DNA from: Mariniflexile maritimum | Lineage (GTDB): Bacteria; Bacteroidota; Bacteroidia; Flavobacteriales; Flavobacteriaceae | DNA length: 64,000 nt | Reading direction: 5' to 3' | NCBI RefSeq assembly: GCF_009746565.1 | Contig: NZ_WRPN01000001.1 | Span: forward strand, 62,001 to 126,000 | In this document: positions 9,705-17,500 of the stretch, piece by piece | Position numbering within the stretch: the first letter of the stretch is position 1 | Layout of the letters: each line of letters opens with the position of its first letter | Made by a program: the position numbers and the translations under genes | The notes under the pieces: model-generated | The model's input: only the letters and a program-made list of their open reading frames with translations | The model's database searches: none | What the model was told of the DNA's origin: nothing

Positions 9705-9764
9705 ATAGGTTTATATTTAAGACAATTAAAAGCATGGTAGCAGTTATTGCTATGATGCTTTTTT

Positions 9765-10736
9765 TTATGCAGATAAAAATTTGTTTCTGTAATCGACAGG
9801 TGTCATATCGGTTACTTTTTTGAAAACATCCCTAAACGATTTCGTGTCGTTGTAACCAACATCATACATTACTTCGTTTACGGTTTTTCTGCCATGTTCC
9901 AATGCTTTTTTGGCCGCTTCAATTTTTACGCGCTGAATGTACTCTAAAATAGTGTTTGATGTTGCTTTTTTAAAGCGACGTTCAAACGTGCGTCGTGCAA
10001 GGTTGCACTTTTCACAAAGCGCATCAACGGTTATTTTTGTATTAAAATGTTTTTCAATGTAGTTTTGGGCCTCAAGAATTTCTAAATCCTCGTGTGCTTT
10101 TTGTCCTTTAAACATCATAAAAGGCGATTGGCTTTCTCTATCAATATCAATCATAAACCCTTTCGATGCCATAATGGCGGTTTCCCTACCCGCATATTTT
10201 TCAATTAAATACACCATTAAATTGGTAAATGAATAGGCGCCACCACTGGTATAGATACCGTTAGATTCGGTTATAATCTTATCGTCCATCAATAGTACTT
10301 CCGGAAACATTGCCCTAAATTCATTCGCATACTGCCAATGTGTCGAGCAAGGTTTTCCGTTAAGTAAACCAGATGCGGCTAAATAAAACGTACCAATGCA
10401 AAAACTAACCAGTTCGGTACCTTTGTTGTAGTGGTTTATTAGCCACGGCAATAGTTCGGCGTTTGTTTTTAAATTCGCTTCCAAATCGCCATGAATAGCA
10501 GGAATAATAATTAAATGGGTATGTTCAACATCTTTAATTAAACGTTGCGGCTTTATACTAAACAGTCCGTTTGTTTGGGTGGAAGTTTGTTCAATGCCCA
10601 CAAGTTCTACATCAAATAGCGGTGTTTTGCCCAATTGCTGGTAATAACTGTTTACCCAGTTGAACATTTGGTAGGCGCCTTCAATATTTACCATACTATA
10701 ATGTCCTTTAGGAACATAAATTGAAATATGTTTCAT
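9765..10736 (-). CDS. GlxA-type AraC-family regulator (DJ-1/PfpI domain plus HTH)
   Basis: I place the start at the ATG ending at 10736 (MKHISIYVPKGHYSM), giving 323 residues. A longer frame to 10805 would contain the promoter. Residues 1-180 form a DJ-1/PfpI-type glutaminase-like domain (HLIIIPAIHGDLEA, VSFCIGTFYLAASGLLNGKP with a nucleophile-elbow Cys, STHWQYANEF). The last 100 residues are an AraC DNA-binding domain (CEKCNLARRTFERRFKKATS, VMYDVGYNDTKSFRDVFKK). It is divergent from the VOC genes and may control them. The ligand is unknown. Confidence 0.9.
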   Translation of the reverse strand: MKHISIYVPKGHYSMVNIEGAYQMFNWVNSYYQQLGKTPLFDVELVGIEQTSTQTNGLFSIKPQRLIKDVEHTHLIIIPAIHGDLEANLKTNAELLPWLINHYNKGTELVSFCIGTFYLAASGLLNGKPCSTHWQYANEFRAMFPEVLLMDDKIITESNGIYTSGGAYSFTNLMVYLIEKYAGRETAIMASKGFMIDIDRESQSPFMMFKGQKAHEDLEILEAQNYIEKHFNTKITVDALCEKCNLARRTFERRFKKATSNTILEYIQRVKIEAAKKALEHGRKTVNEVMYDVGYNDTKSFRDVFKKVTDMTPVDYRNKFLSA

Positions 10737-10756
10737 AATAGCGATTTGTTTTTTAT

Positions 10757-10787
10757 CAAAACTAATCTTTTTAATTGTCGCAATCAA
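10757..10787 (-). promoter_or_regulatory. Promoter of the GlxA-type regulator
   Basis: The minus strand reads TTG, a 20-base spacer, then TAGTTTTG (10757-10764), fitting the Bacteroidota -33/-7 promoter. It lies inside the longer possible frame and so supports translation from 10736. Confidence 0.6.
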
Positions 10788-10834
10788 CCCTTTATATTGT
10801 CGCATTTACACATTCGGTCTAAAAGGTATATTGC

Positions 10835-10842
10835 TAACTTTG
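10835..10842 (+). promoter_or_regulatory. -7 element for the VOC operon
   Basis: TAACTTTG matches TAnnTTTG and lies about 100 bases before the first VOC gene, in the divergent region shared with the regulator. A good -33 partner is not seen. Confidence 0.45.
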
Positions 10843-10943
10843 TGTAAGTAAGCAGTTGGTGAAGACGTTTCATTGAAAAACATCTCGCCTTTTTTCAGGT
10901 TAGAACAATAAATTAAAATAGTTACAACAAAAAATAAATCATT

Positions 10944-11360
10944 ATGGCACGACAATTTTGGTTCAACCTTCCAGTAAAGGATATTAACCGTTCCAAGCAA
11001 TTTTATAGAGGTATTGGTTTTAAGGAAAACGAGATGCACAAAGATGCAAACCATTTGGCTAGTTTTTATGTAGATGATAACAAAACCGTAATGATGTTGT
11101 TTCCTGAAGCCGATATACAGCATTACGCAGCAAACCCCGTTACCGATACCACCAAAAGCACTGAAGTATTGCTTAACATTGATGCACAAACCAAAGAAGA
11201 AGTAGATGCCATGGTAAAAACCGTAGAAAGCGCAGGCGGAACGGTTTATACCCAACCCAACGAGGTTGATGGCTGGATGTACGGTTTAGGATTTATGGAT
11301 CCAGATGGACACCGTTGGGTCATGCTGCACATGGATATAACAAAAATGCCAAAACAATAA
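10944..11360 (+). CDS. VOC-family (glyoxalase-like) protein
   Basis: This 138-residue protein has the paired beta-alpha-beta-beta-beta VOC fold: FWFNLPVKDINRSKQFYRGI at the start and GLGFMDPDGHRWVMLHMD at the end. The terminal E of the usual DPDGHxWE is V here. Such proteins include dioxygenases, isomerases and antibiotic-binding proteins, so the reaction cannot be named. It is first in a plus-strand run of VOC, PhnB-like VOC and SRPBCC genes. Confidence 0.85.
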   Translation: MARQFWFNLPVKDINRSKQFYRGIGFKENEMHKDANHLASFYVDDNKTVMMLFPEADIQHYAANPVTDTTKSTEVLLNIDAQTKEEVDAMVKTVESAGGTVYTQPNEVDGWMYGLGFMDPDGHRWVMLHMDITKMPKQ

Positions 11361-11379
11361 ACCTTAAAACTTTAAAACT

Positions 11380-11823
11380 ATGTTATTTATCAATCCGTAC
11401 CTTATCTTTAATGGAAATTGCGAAACCGCATTTCTTTTCTACAAATCTGTTTTTGGGGGCGATTTTACCCATATCGGGCGTTTTAGCGAGATGCCAAAAG
11501 AAGACGGTTGCGCTGAACCAATGCCAGACGAATTTGGAAACCGCATTATGCATGTATCTCTGCCAATAGGGAAAAATAGTCTTATGGGAAGCGACAGCAA
11601 CCCAAGTATGGGTGAAGCCATTGTTGGACAAAACGTAAATATTTCCATTACAACCGATACCAAGGCAGAAGCCGATAGGTTGTTTGCGGGCCTTTCTGAA
11701 AAAGGAAAAGTAACCATGCCCATGCAAGATACCTTTTGGGGAGATTACTTTGGTATGACCGAAGACCAATTTGGAATTGAGTGGATGATAAGCTACAATA
11801 AAGACTATCAAATACCAGCGTAA
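11380..11823 (+). CDS. PhnB-like VOC-family protein
   Basis: This 147-residue VOC protein is of the PhnB/3-demethylubiquinone-methyltransferase-like group: NPYLIFNGNCETAFLFYKSV, FGGDFTHIGRF, HVSLPIGKNSLMGSD, and DTFWGDYFGMTEDQFGIEWM at the end. It lies 19 bases after the first VOC gene and is probably co-transcribed with it. A catalytic role is possible but unproven. The length is normal for the group. Confidence 0.87.
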   Translation: MLFINPYLIFNGNCETAFLFYKSVFGGDFTHIGRFSEMPKEDGCAEPMPDEFGNRIMHVSLPIGKNSLMGSDSNPSMGEAIVGQNVNISITTDTKAEADRLFAGLSEKGKVTMPMQDTFWGDYFGMTEDQFGIEWMISYNKDYQIPA

Positions 11824-11871
11824 TAACCTTATATACGAGGAATTACAATAAAGAATTAAAACCTTCAGCAG

Positions 11872-12312
11872 ATGTTAAAAAAAATCCACTTCAAAGTAAG
11901 TATTAAGGCTTCAGCAGAAAAAACATGGAATATTCTTTGGGACGATGCGACCTATCGTGCTTGGACCAGTGCTTTTAGCGAAGGTTCACATGCGGTTTCA
12001 AATTGGAAAGAAGGAAGCAAAGTATTGTTTTTAGATGGTAACGGTAGTGGGATGTTCAGTAAAATCCACAAACTCATACCACATGCCTTTATGGGGTTTG
12101 AGCACCTGGGAATTATTAAAAATAACGAAGAACAACCACAAGATGAATTCACCAAAACCTGGGCTGGAGCTCGGGAAGATTATACGCTAACCGAAAAGGA
12201 CGGTGTTACCATTCTTGAGGTTCTTTTGGATTCGGATGAAGAATTTGAACACTATTTTAGTAACACCTTCCCGAAAGCCCTTCAATTGGTTAAACAATTA
12301 GCAGAACAATAA
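11872..12312 (+). CDS. SRPBCC (START/AHSA1-like) domain protein
   Basis: This 146-residue protein has the helix-grip fold pattern: KIHFKVSIKASAEKTWNILW, DDATYRAWTSAFSEGS, TKTWAGAREDYTLTEKDGVT, and a C-terminal amphipathic helix (FSNTFPKALQLVKQLAEQ). AHSA1-like members bind hydrophobic ligands or act as co-chaperones, and the ligand is not predictable. It is third in the VOC run, 48 bases after the previous stop. Confidence 0.85.
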   Translation: MLKKIHFKVSIKASAEKTWNILWDDATYRAWTSAFSEGSHAVSNWKEGSKVLFLDGNGSGMFSKIHKLIPHAFMGFEHLGIIKNNEEQPQDEFTKTWAGAREDYTLTEKDGVTILEVLLDSDEEFEHYFSNTFPKALQLVKQLAEQ

Positions 12313-12327
12313 CATAAAACTAAGAAA

Positions 12328-12426
12328 ATGGTACACCAACTTTTTGTTAATCTTGGGGTTGAAGATTTAGACGGCCACCAATGTGAAGTTTTTTTTATGG
12401 ATGAACGTAAATTTCCAAGCGAATAA
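12328..12426 (+). pseudogene. Collapsed VOC-family gene remnant (internal deletion)
   Basis: A 32-codon frame starts MVHQLFVNLGVEDL and goes straight into DGHQCEVFFMDERKFPSE. The first part is the normal start of a VOC protein (compare FVNLPVKDL) and the second the normal end (DPDGHxWEVFYMD). About 90 residues between them are missing. This looks like an in-frame internal deletion of a third VOC gene in the run. A real small protein cannot be excluded. Confidence 0.6.
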
Positions 12427-12432
12427 CATGCT

Positions 12433-12642
12433 ATGGTTGAGGTTTTTAAAACTAATATTGATAACGAATTATTGGCCAATGCAGTGTTATATGAGTTAAC
12501 ATTGTATATGCCCCACTCGAAAATCAATTTTGATTTAGAAGATTGCGATAGTATTTTGCGCATTGAAAATAACAAGGTAAACCTCGATTTGGTGATAGGT
12601 ATAGTTAACAATAAAGGATGTTATTGCGAGCCCTTGCCCTAA
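12433..12642 (+). CDS. Small conserved alpha/beta protein, unknown function
   Basis: This 69-residue protein (MVEVFKTNIDNELLANAVLY, SKINFDLEDCDSILRIENNK) resembles a small Bacteroidota family with an HMA-like ferredoxin fold but without the CxxC of HMA proteins. A CYCEPLP end carries two cysteines. It follows the VOC remnant by 6 bases and closes the run. The function is unknown. Confidence 0.6.
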   Translation: MVEVFKTNIDNELLANAVLYELTLYMPHSKINFDLEDCDSILRIENNKVNLDLVIGIVNNKGCYCEPLP

Positions 12643-12741
12643 TAAATCTTAAAAACTATGTTAATAAATTTTAATTTGATATTGTGTAACAAGAAGCTTT
12701 GCATTATATTTGCTTAATATTTTTAACAGATACTTACAACA

Positions 12742-12918
12742 ATGTTTGATTTTGACCAATATTTAGGATTCTTAGCTTTTTTAACCATCTTGACCATTGG
12801 GTTTTGGTTAATGATTTTTTTAATAACCTTTGTAATACCTTATTGGATTGGAGGTGCTTTGATGGAGCGTTTAAAAGAGATTAGGGCAGAAAAAAAGGCC
12901 AAACGTCAAAATTCATAA
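12742..12918 (+). CDS. Small membrane protein
   Basis: A 58-codon frame begins MFDFDQYLGFLAFLTILTIG. It has about 40 hydrophobic residues (one or two membrane segments) and a strongly basic tail (MERLKEIRAEKKAKRQNS). A clean terminator follows 25 bases after the stop, supporting a real transcript. I know no functional family. Confidence 0.6.
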   Translation: MFDFDQYLGFLAFLTILTIGFWLMIFLITFVIPYWIGGALMERLKEIRAEKKAKRQNS

Positions 12919-12943
12919 AGAAAATAAATAGATATTTAAAAAA

Positions 12944-12974
12944 GGGAAGCTAAAATTTAGTTTCCCTTTTTTTT
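12944..12974 (+). terminator. Rho-independent terminator
   Basis: GGGAAGCTAAA pairs with TTTAGTTTCCC (one wobble), followed by nine T. It lies just after the small membrane protein. Confidence 0.85.
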
Positions 12975-13375
12975 TATGGTAATCTGGTTGAAAATGGTTG
13001 CCGGTTTTTTTCAAAAACATTTTATAATTCATCGTTGGCAACTGGAATCCCAGGATTATGGAAAGAACAGTTTTTACTTTGGGGCATCAAACCATTAACG
13101 AATTAGAAACAGAAATGTGTAGCTAAATTCCAGCCGCTTAAATCTCGCATTTAATTGTCCAACTTTTTTGTTGCTAACACACTATTTATTTAACGCCCTA
13201 TTGGTAGGGATAATTTACCATCGCTGTATGTATTTGTTAACCATATTATAACCATGGTACATACATGTTATAACCACGCTATAACCTTATCAATTTTTTA
13301 TATATTAGCAAGTATCTTAAAGCGAGTTACGGTTGTAGTCATGCATGATGTTAAACAGGTATAAAATTATTTATT
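12975..13375. other. Intergenic region with weak repeats, no gene seen
   Basis: No protein-like frame was found. The right part has an inverted pair TGTATGTA/TACATACA around 13223-13264 and several ATAACC-type direct repeats just upstream of the next gene, which may be operator-like. They are short enough to be chance. Confidence 0.35.
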
Positions 13376-14116
13376 ATGGCAAAGCAAAAAGGCATTTTAC
13401 CATTGGTGGGAACCCTTGGAGGCATTAATTTCTATTATTTGAATGGAAAACCTGTTGCCAGAAAATCAGGAGGTGGCTTTAGTGGTAAGGCCATAAAAAC
13501 AAAAGCCAGTATGCAACGTGTACGCGAAAACGGGCGTGAGTTTGGACATTGTTCTGGAGTCAATAAGGTTTTTAGACAGGCTTTAAGACCTTTTTATATA
13601 GGATATACCTTTACACATTTCCATAGTAGGCTGATGGGCTTGTTTACCACATTAAAGGATTTGGACCTTATACATGAACGTGGAAACCGTGTGGTAGCGA
13701 TGGGGCTAAACACTGCTGAGGGTGCGATCGTGTTAAAACAGTTTCATTATACGCCCGATTGCGATGTGCGCCAGGTTTTGCCTTTTAATTTTGCCGTAGC
13801 CGCAAATACCTTTGCTTTAAGCATTTCTGAATTTGATGGTAAGCGCGTTAAATTTATTGCAGGCGCTACCCATATAAAACTCATGTATGGTGTTTTGGAC
13901 TTTAATTTCGACACACTAGCTTTTGATTTGCATTTGGCTACACCGGTGGTACTTGATAAAGACGCCAATATTAGCAATGTATTATTAACACCCAACAGCT
14001 TGCCCCTTGGTATTGGGACGCCTCTTAGCGTTTTGGGCGTGCGCTTTTATCAAGCCATTGATGGGGTTTTGTATGATTTACAAGCTAAAAATGCCCTAGG
14101 GTTTGTGGTGGTGTAG
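13376..14116 (+). CDS. Conserved flavobacterial hypothetical protein
   Basis: This 246-residue protein starts MAKQKGILPLVGTLGGINFY and continues LNGKPVARKSGGGFSG and MQRVRENGREFGHCSGVNKV. This N-terminal pattern is typical of a flavobacterial family of unknown function that often occurs in several copies. The rest is a beta-rich region (ISEFDGKRVKFIAGATHIKL, FDLHLATPVVLDKDANI). It has no signal peptide or membrane segment. It lies next to the tracrRNA/cas9 region, but a link is not shown. Confidence 0.65.
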   Translation: MAKQKGILPLVGTLGGINFYYLNGKPVARKSGGGFSGKAIKTKASMQRVRENGREFGHCSGVNKVFRQALRPFYIGYTFTHFHSRLMGLFTTLKDLDLIHERGNRVVAMGLNTAEGAIVLKQFHYTPDCDVRQVLPFNFAVAANTFALSISEFDGKRVKFIAGATHIKLMYGVLDFNFDTLAFDLHLATPVVLDKDANISNVLLTPNSLPLGIGTPLSVLGVRFYQAIDGVLYDLQAKNALGFVVV

Positions 14117-14235
14117 GCTTCTCTAAATTTTTTAACCAGTCCGTATCCATTTTTTACTGCTGTTGGGTTTATAAAGTTATCCAAACAAAAATGATGATGA
14201 TCTACTGCTCATTTTCTGGTTTCTGAGTTATATAA

Positions 14236-14326
14236 AATGAAAAGTCCCACCGAAGCAGGACTAAAGATTTTCATCTACGGCATATAGCCTTATTGTGATA
14301 AGATTAAAGATTAGAATAAAATTTTC
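14236..14326 (-). ncRNA. tracrRNA candidate B (distal cassette)
   Basis: On the minus strand, an anti-repeat (14292-14316) matches 21 of the first 25 bases of the CRISPR repeat as its complement. Repeat positions 9-10 mismatch, forming a typical 2x2 bulge. Then come CACAATAAGG, a nexus hairpin GGC-TATAT-GCC (14279-14289), a tetraloop hairpin AGAT-GAAA-ATCT, and a terminator AGTCCTGC-TTCG-GTGGGACT followed by TTTTCATTTT. Two G-U pairs in the terminator exist only on the minus strand, fixing the orientation. The ends are estimated from the promoter and the terminator. Confidence 0.85.
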
Positions 14327-14332
14327 ACAAAA

Positions 14333-14364
14333 CAAATATAATAAAATTTGAATAAATACAACAA
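14333..14364 (-). promoter_or_regulatory. Promoter of tracrRNA candidate B
   Basis: The minus strand reads TTGTTG, an 18-base spacer, then TATATTTG (14333-14340). This is a full Bacteroidota promoter placed 16 bases before the anti-repeat. Confidence 0.65.
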
Positions 14365-14454
14365 AAAAGTAAGAAAATAATTTGCTTTTTTGTAAGTTTA
14401 TGTCTGTTGAAAAATTGACAAAATTGACAAGGATTTAAGGTTAAACCATTCCTT

Positions 14455-14576
14455 AAAACAACGAACCTCCAATAAAATTGGAGGCTCTAATTAGGTCACC
14501 TTTCGGTTCAATCCCACGGTTCACTTGATAACAAGGACCTTATTGTGATTTGATTAAAGCAAATGTAAAAAAATAA
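14455..14576 (-). ncRNA. tracrRNA-like candidate A (cas9-proximal cassette)
   Basis: On the minus strand, an anti-repeat (14542-14559) pairs without interruption with the first 18 bases of the repeat (two G-U pairs, no bulge). The same CACAATAAGG junction follows. The rest differs from candidate B: a GGTCCTTG-TTAT-CAAGTGAACC-type hairpin, ACC-GAAA-GGT, and a perfect terminator stem CCTCCAAT-TTT-ATTGGAGG (14466-14484) with a T-rich tail. Promoter, anti-repeat and junction have the same spacing as in B, offset by exactly 250 bp. It may be a second tracrRNA or a regulatory derivative. Confidence 0.65.
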
Positions 14577-14582
14577 TTGATA

Positions 14583-14590
14583 CAAATATA
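14583..14590 (-). promoter_or_regulatory. -7 element of tracrRNA-like candidate A
   Basis: The minus strand reads TATATTTG, identical to the element of candidate B, and ends only three bases before the cas9 ATG. A -33 box would fall inside the cas9 coding region and is not well formed. Confidence 0.5.
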
Positions 14591-14593
14591 AAA

Positions 14594-17500
14594 ATGAATA
14601 GAATAAAACTTGGTTTAGATTTAGGAACCAATAGTATTGGTTGGTCAGTTTTAGAAAAACAAGAAGGAGTATATGATTTTTTTAAAAAAGAAGACGAAAA
14701 TGGAGAATTAATCCCATCTAAAGGCAGTTATATTTTTTCAAAAAGCGTTGACGCAAATGAAAACTCAAAAGCCTCTGAAAGGCGAGGATTCAGAGGTGCA
14801 AGACGAAGAATTGATAGAATTCGTTTGAGGAAAATTGCCACTTTGAAAGTTCTTGACGAATTTGGTTTGTGTCCAAAATTTAAGTCTGGTGAATTAAATA
14901 GATGGAAAAATAAGAAAATTTATCCTTGTGAAAATGGTGATTTTATTGATTGGCAACGAACTGGAAAAAAGAATGGAAACAGCCAAACAGAGAAACTAAG
15001 ACAACCTTATTATTTAAGGTATTTAGCTGCTACTAAACCAGGAATGATGGATACAAATGATGGAAAATCGCAACTTGGCAGAGCTTTTTATCATTTATCT
15101 CAAAGAAGAGGTTATTTATCCAATTCAGAAGAAGAACAATCTGACGATAAAATTGATTTGTTTAAATCAGGTGTTTTAAACTTACTTGAAAAAGTTGCTA
15201 ATTCTGTATCATTTAAAGAAGAGTTAGAAGTTATATTTGACCAATATAAGAATGATAAAAAAGTAAAGAGTTTAAACAACGTTATTAATAAAGAACTAAA
15301 AAAAGAAATTGTTTTTGAAAATATAAAATCATTTGTCAAATCAGAATTTGAAAAACCTGAAAATTTAGGAAAAGTAATGGCAGGAATTGGAGAACTTTCA
15401 AAAGAGATGAAAGGATTTCCAACAATGGGGTGTTATTTTTATTCAATTTACAATAGAATAAATAAAGATACGGGATTAATAAATAGAATTAGAGGAAGAT
15501 ATACACATAGAGAAGATCATTACGAAGCAGAATTTAATTATATATGTGAAATTCAAAAAATTATAGGAGATTTAAAAGATAAATTACATAATGCTATTTT
15601 TTATCAAAGACCATTAAAAAGTCAAAAAGGATTAGTAGCAAAATGTACACTAGAACCCAAACGAAAAAGAATTGCTTTATCGCATCCATTATTCGAAGAG
15701 TTTAGAATGTGGGAATCCATTAATAGAATCAAGATTAAAAGAGAATTTGATGATAAATTAGATTTTCTAAATAAAGAAGAAAAAGAACTAATAAAAAATG
15801 AGTTTTCACAAATAACCGATTTTGAGTTTGGTAAAATTGCAAATAAATTAAGCAATGGACTGCCTTATAATTATATTAAACGACCAGAAGAAGTTTTTAT
15901 AAAAGGAAAAACCGACAAAGATTCAGAAATAGAAGCTGTTATAAGTTTTAATTTTCCGATGGATAAGAAATTTTCTGCTTGTCCAACTATTTCAGCTTTA
16001 AAGAAAATTATTGGTGCCGAAAAATATAGCACAATGCCACTTTTAAATTCTGGACATAAAGATGAAAAAGGAAAGAAGCAAATAAGTATTGAAGATGTTT
16101 GGCATTGTTTACAAATGGATAGTTTTGGTTCAAAAGATAAGAAAACTGTTAGAGAAGAGTTTGCAAAAAATCATTTGCAACTTGATGAAAAAGGAATTGA
16201 AAATCTTGTAAAGATAAAATTAGTCAAAGGTTATGGAAGTTTAAGCAAATCTGCTATAAAGAAAATAATTCCTTTTTTGGAAAAAGGTGAAATTTATACA
16301 AATGCGGTTTTCTTGGCTAATATTACAGAAGTTTTAGGAAGAAAAATTTCAGAAGTTGAACAAAATCAAGTTTCTGAAATCATTAAAAAATCATTAGAGA
16401 ATTTCAGAATAGAAAAACAAAATAAAGGAATTGTAAATAATTACATTTCCAAATTTAAAGATAATCGAGAAAATTCATTAGGAAACAATGAATTAAGCAT
16501 TAATGCTTTTAAAAAGGAATTAGATTATGAAATTGCTAATTGGATTGGAGAAGTTCAATTAGGTTCAATGAAAAAAGAAGAAGTTTCAAAAATTACGGAA
16601 ACTTGTTGGAACTTGTTTTTTGAAGCTGCATGCGATAAATTACCTAAAGATGTAAACTATCTCACAGCGAAAACAATTCCAATTTTTATTGAAGAAGGAT
16701 TAAGACGAGTTTTTCCAAACGATAAAATTGATGTTACTAAATTATATCATCCATCAGCAATGGAAGCATATCCAAAAGCAGAAAAAAAATTAGGTAATCC
16801 TGAAATAACCTCAATAAAAAATCCTGTTTTTGATAGAGCAATGCATCAAGTTAAGCGACTATGCAATGAATTAATCAGAAAAGGTTTGGTAGATAAAGAA
16901 ACCGAAGTTAATCTTGAAGTTGCAGGAGAAATTAATAGTGCAAGTTACAGAAGAGCTTTGACTATTTGGCAAAAAGAACAAGAAGAAATAAGAACTTGGG
17001 CTAGAGAAAAAATTATTGAATGTTATCCAGAAGAAGATAGAAAAAATAAAATACCAACAGATACTGAAGTAGCTAAATATATTTTATATAGTGAGCAAAA
17101 TGGAAGATGTTTATATACTTCTGAAACAATTACACCAAGAGATTTTTTGAATAAACAAACCATTTATGATATTGAGCACACAATTCCAAGAAGCAAAAAC
17201 AATGATAATTCTTTAAAAAATAAAACCTTAGCAAATTATGATTTCAACAGGAATTATAAAAAAGCAATTCTTCCAGGTTTGATAAATGTAAATTATAAAG
17301 GTGAGCAAATTTATAAAGAAACTATTTTATTAAACAGAAACGAGCATTTAAAATCATATTCTTTTGTTGGGAAAAAACCAAACATGAATATTGTATGGAA
17401 TGTTTCATTAAGTGATTTAAAATTTGAATATAAAAAATTCAAAAATGCAGCAAAAGCTATAACTGATGCAGTTGCTCATGATGAGGTAATGAAAATGGCT

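Noticed and set aside
10806-11255. Minus-strand frame of 149 codons opposite the first VOC gene
   Set aside because: It lies antisense to a clear VOC protein and across two promoter elements.
13223-13264. TGTATGTA/TACATACA inverted pair as an operator
   Set aside because: The arms are short and A+T-rich, and no regulator is adjacent; chance is likely.
14414-14429. Two TTGACA sequences upstream of cas9 as a sigma-70 style promoter
   Set aside because: Bacteroidota promoters do not use the TTGACA/TATAAT pair, and no TAnnTTTG lies at the proper distance downstream.
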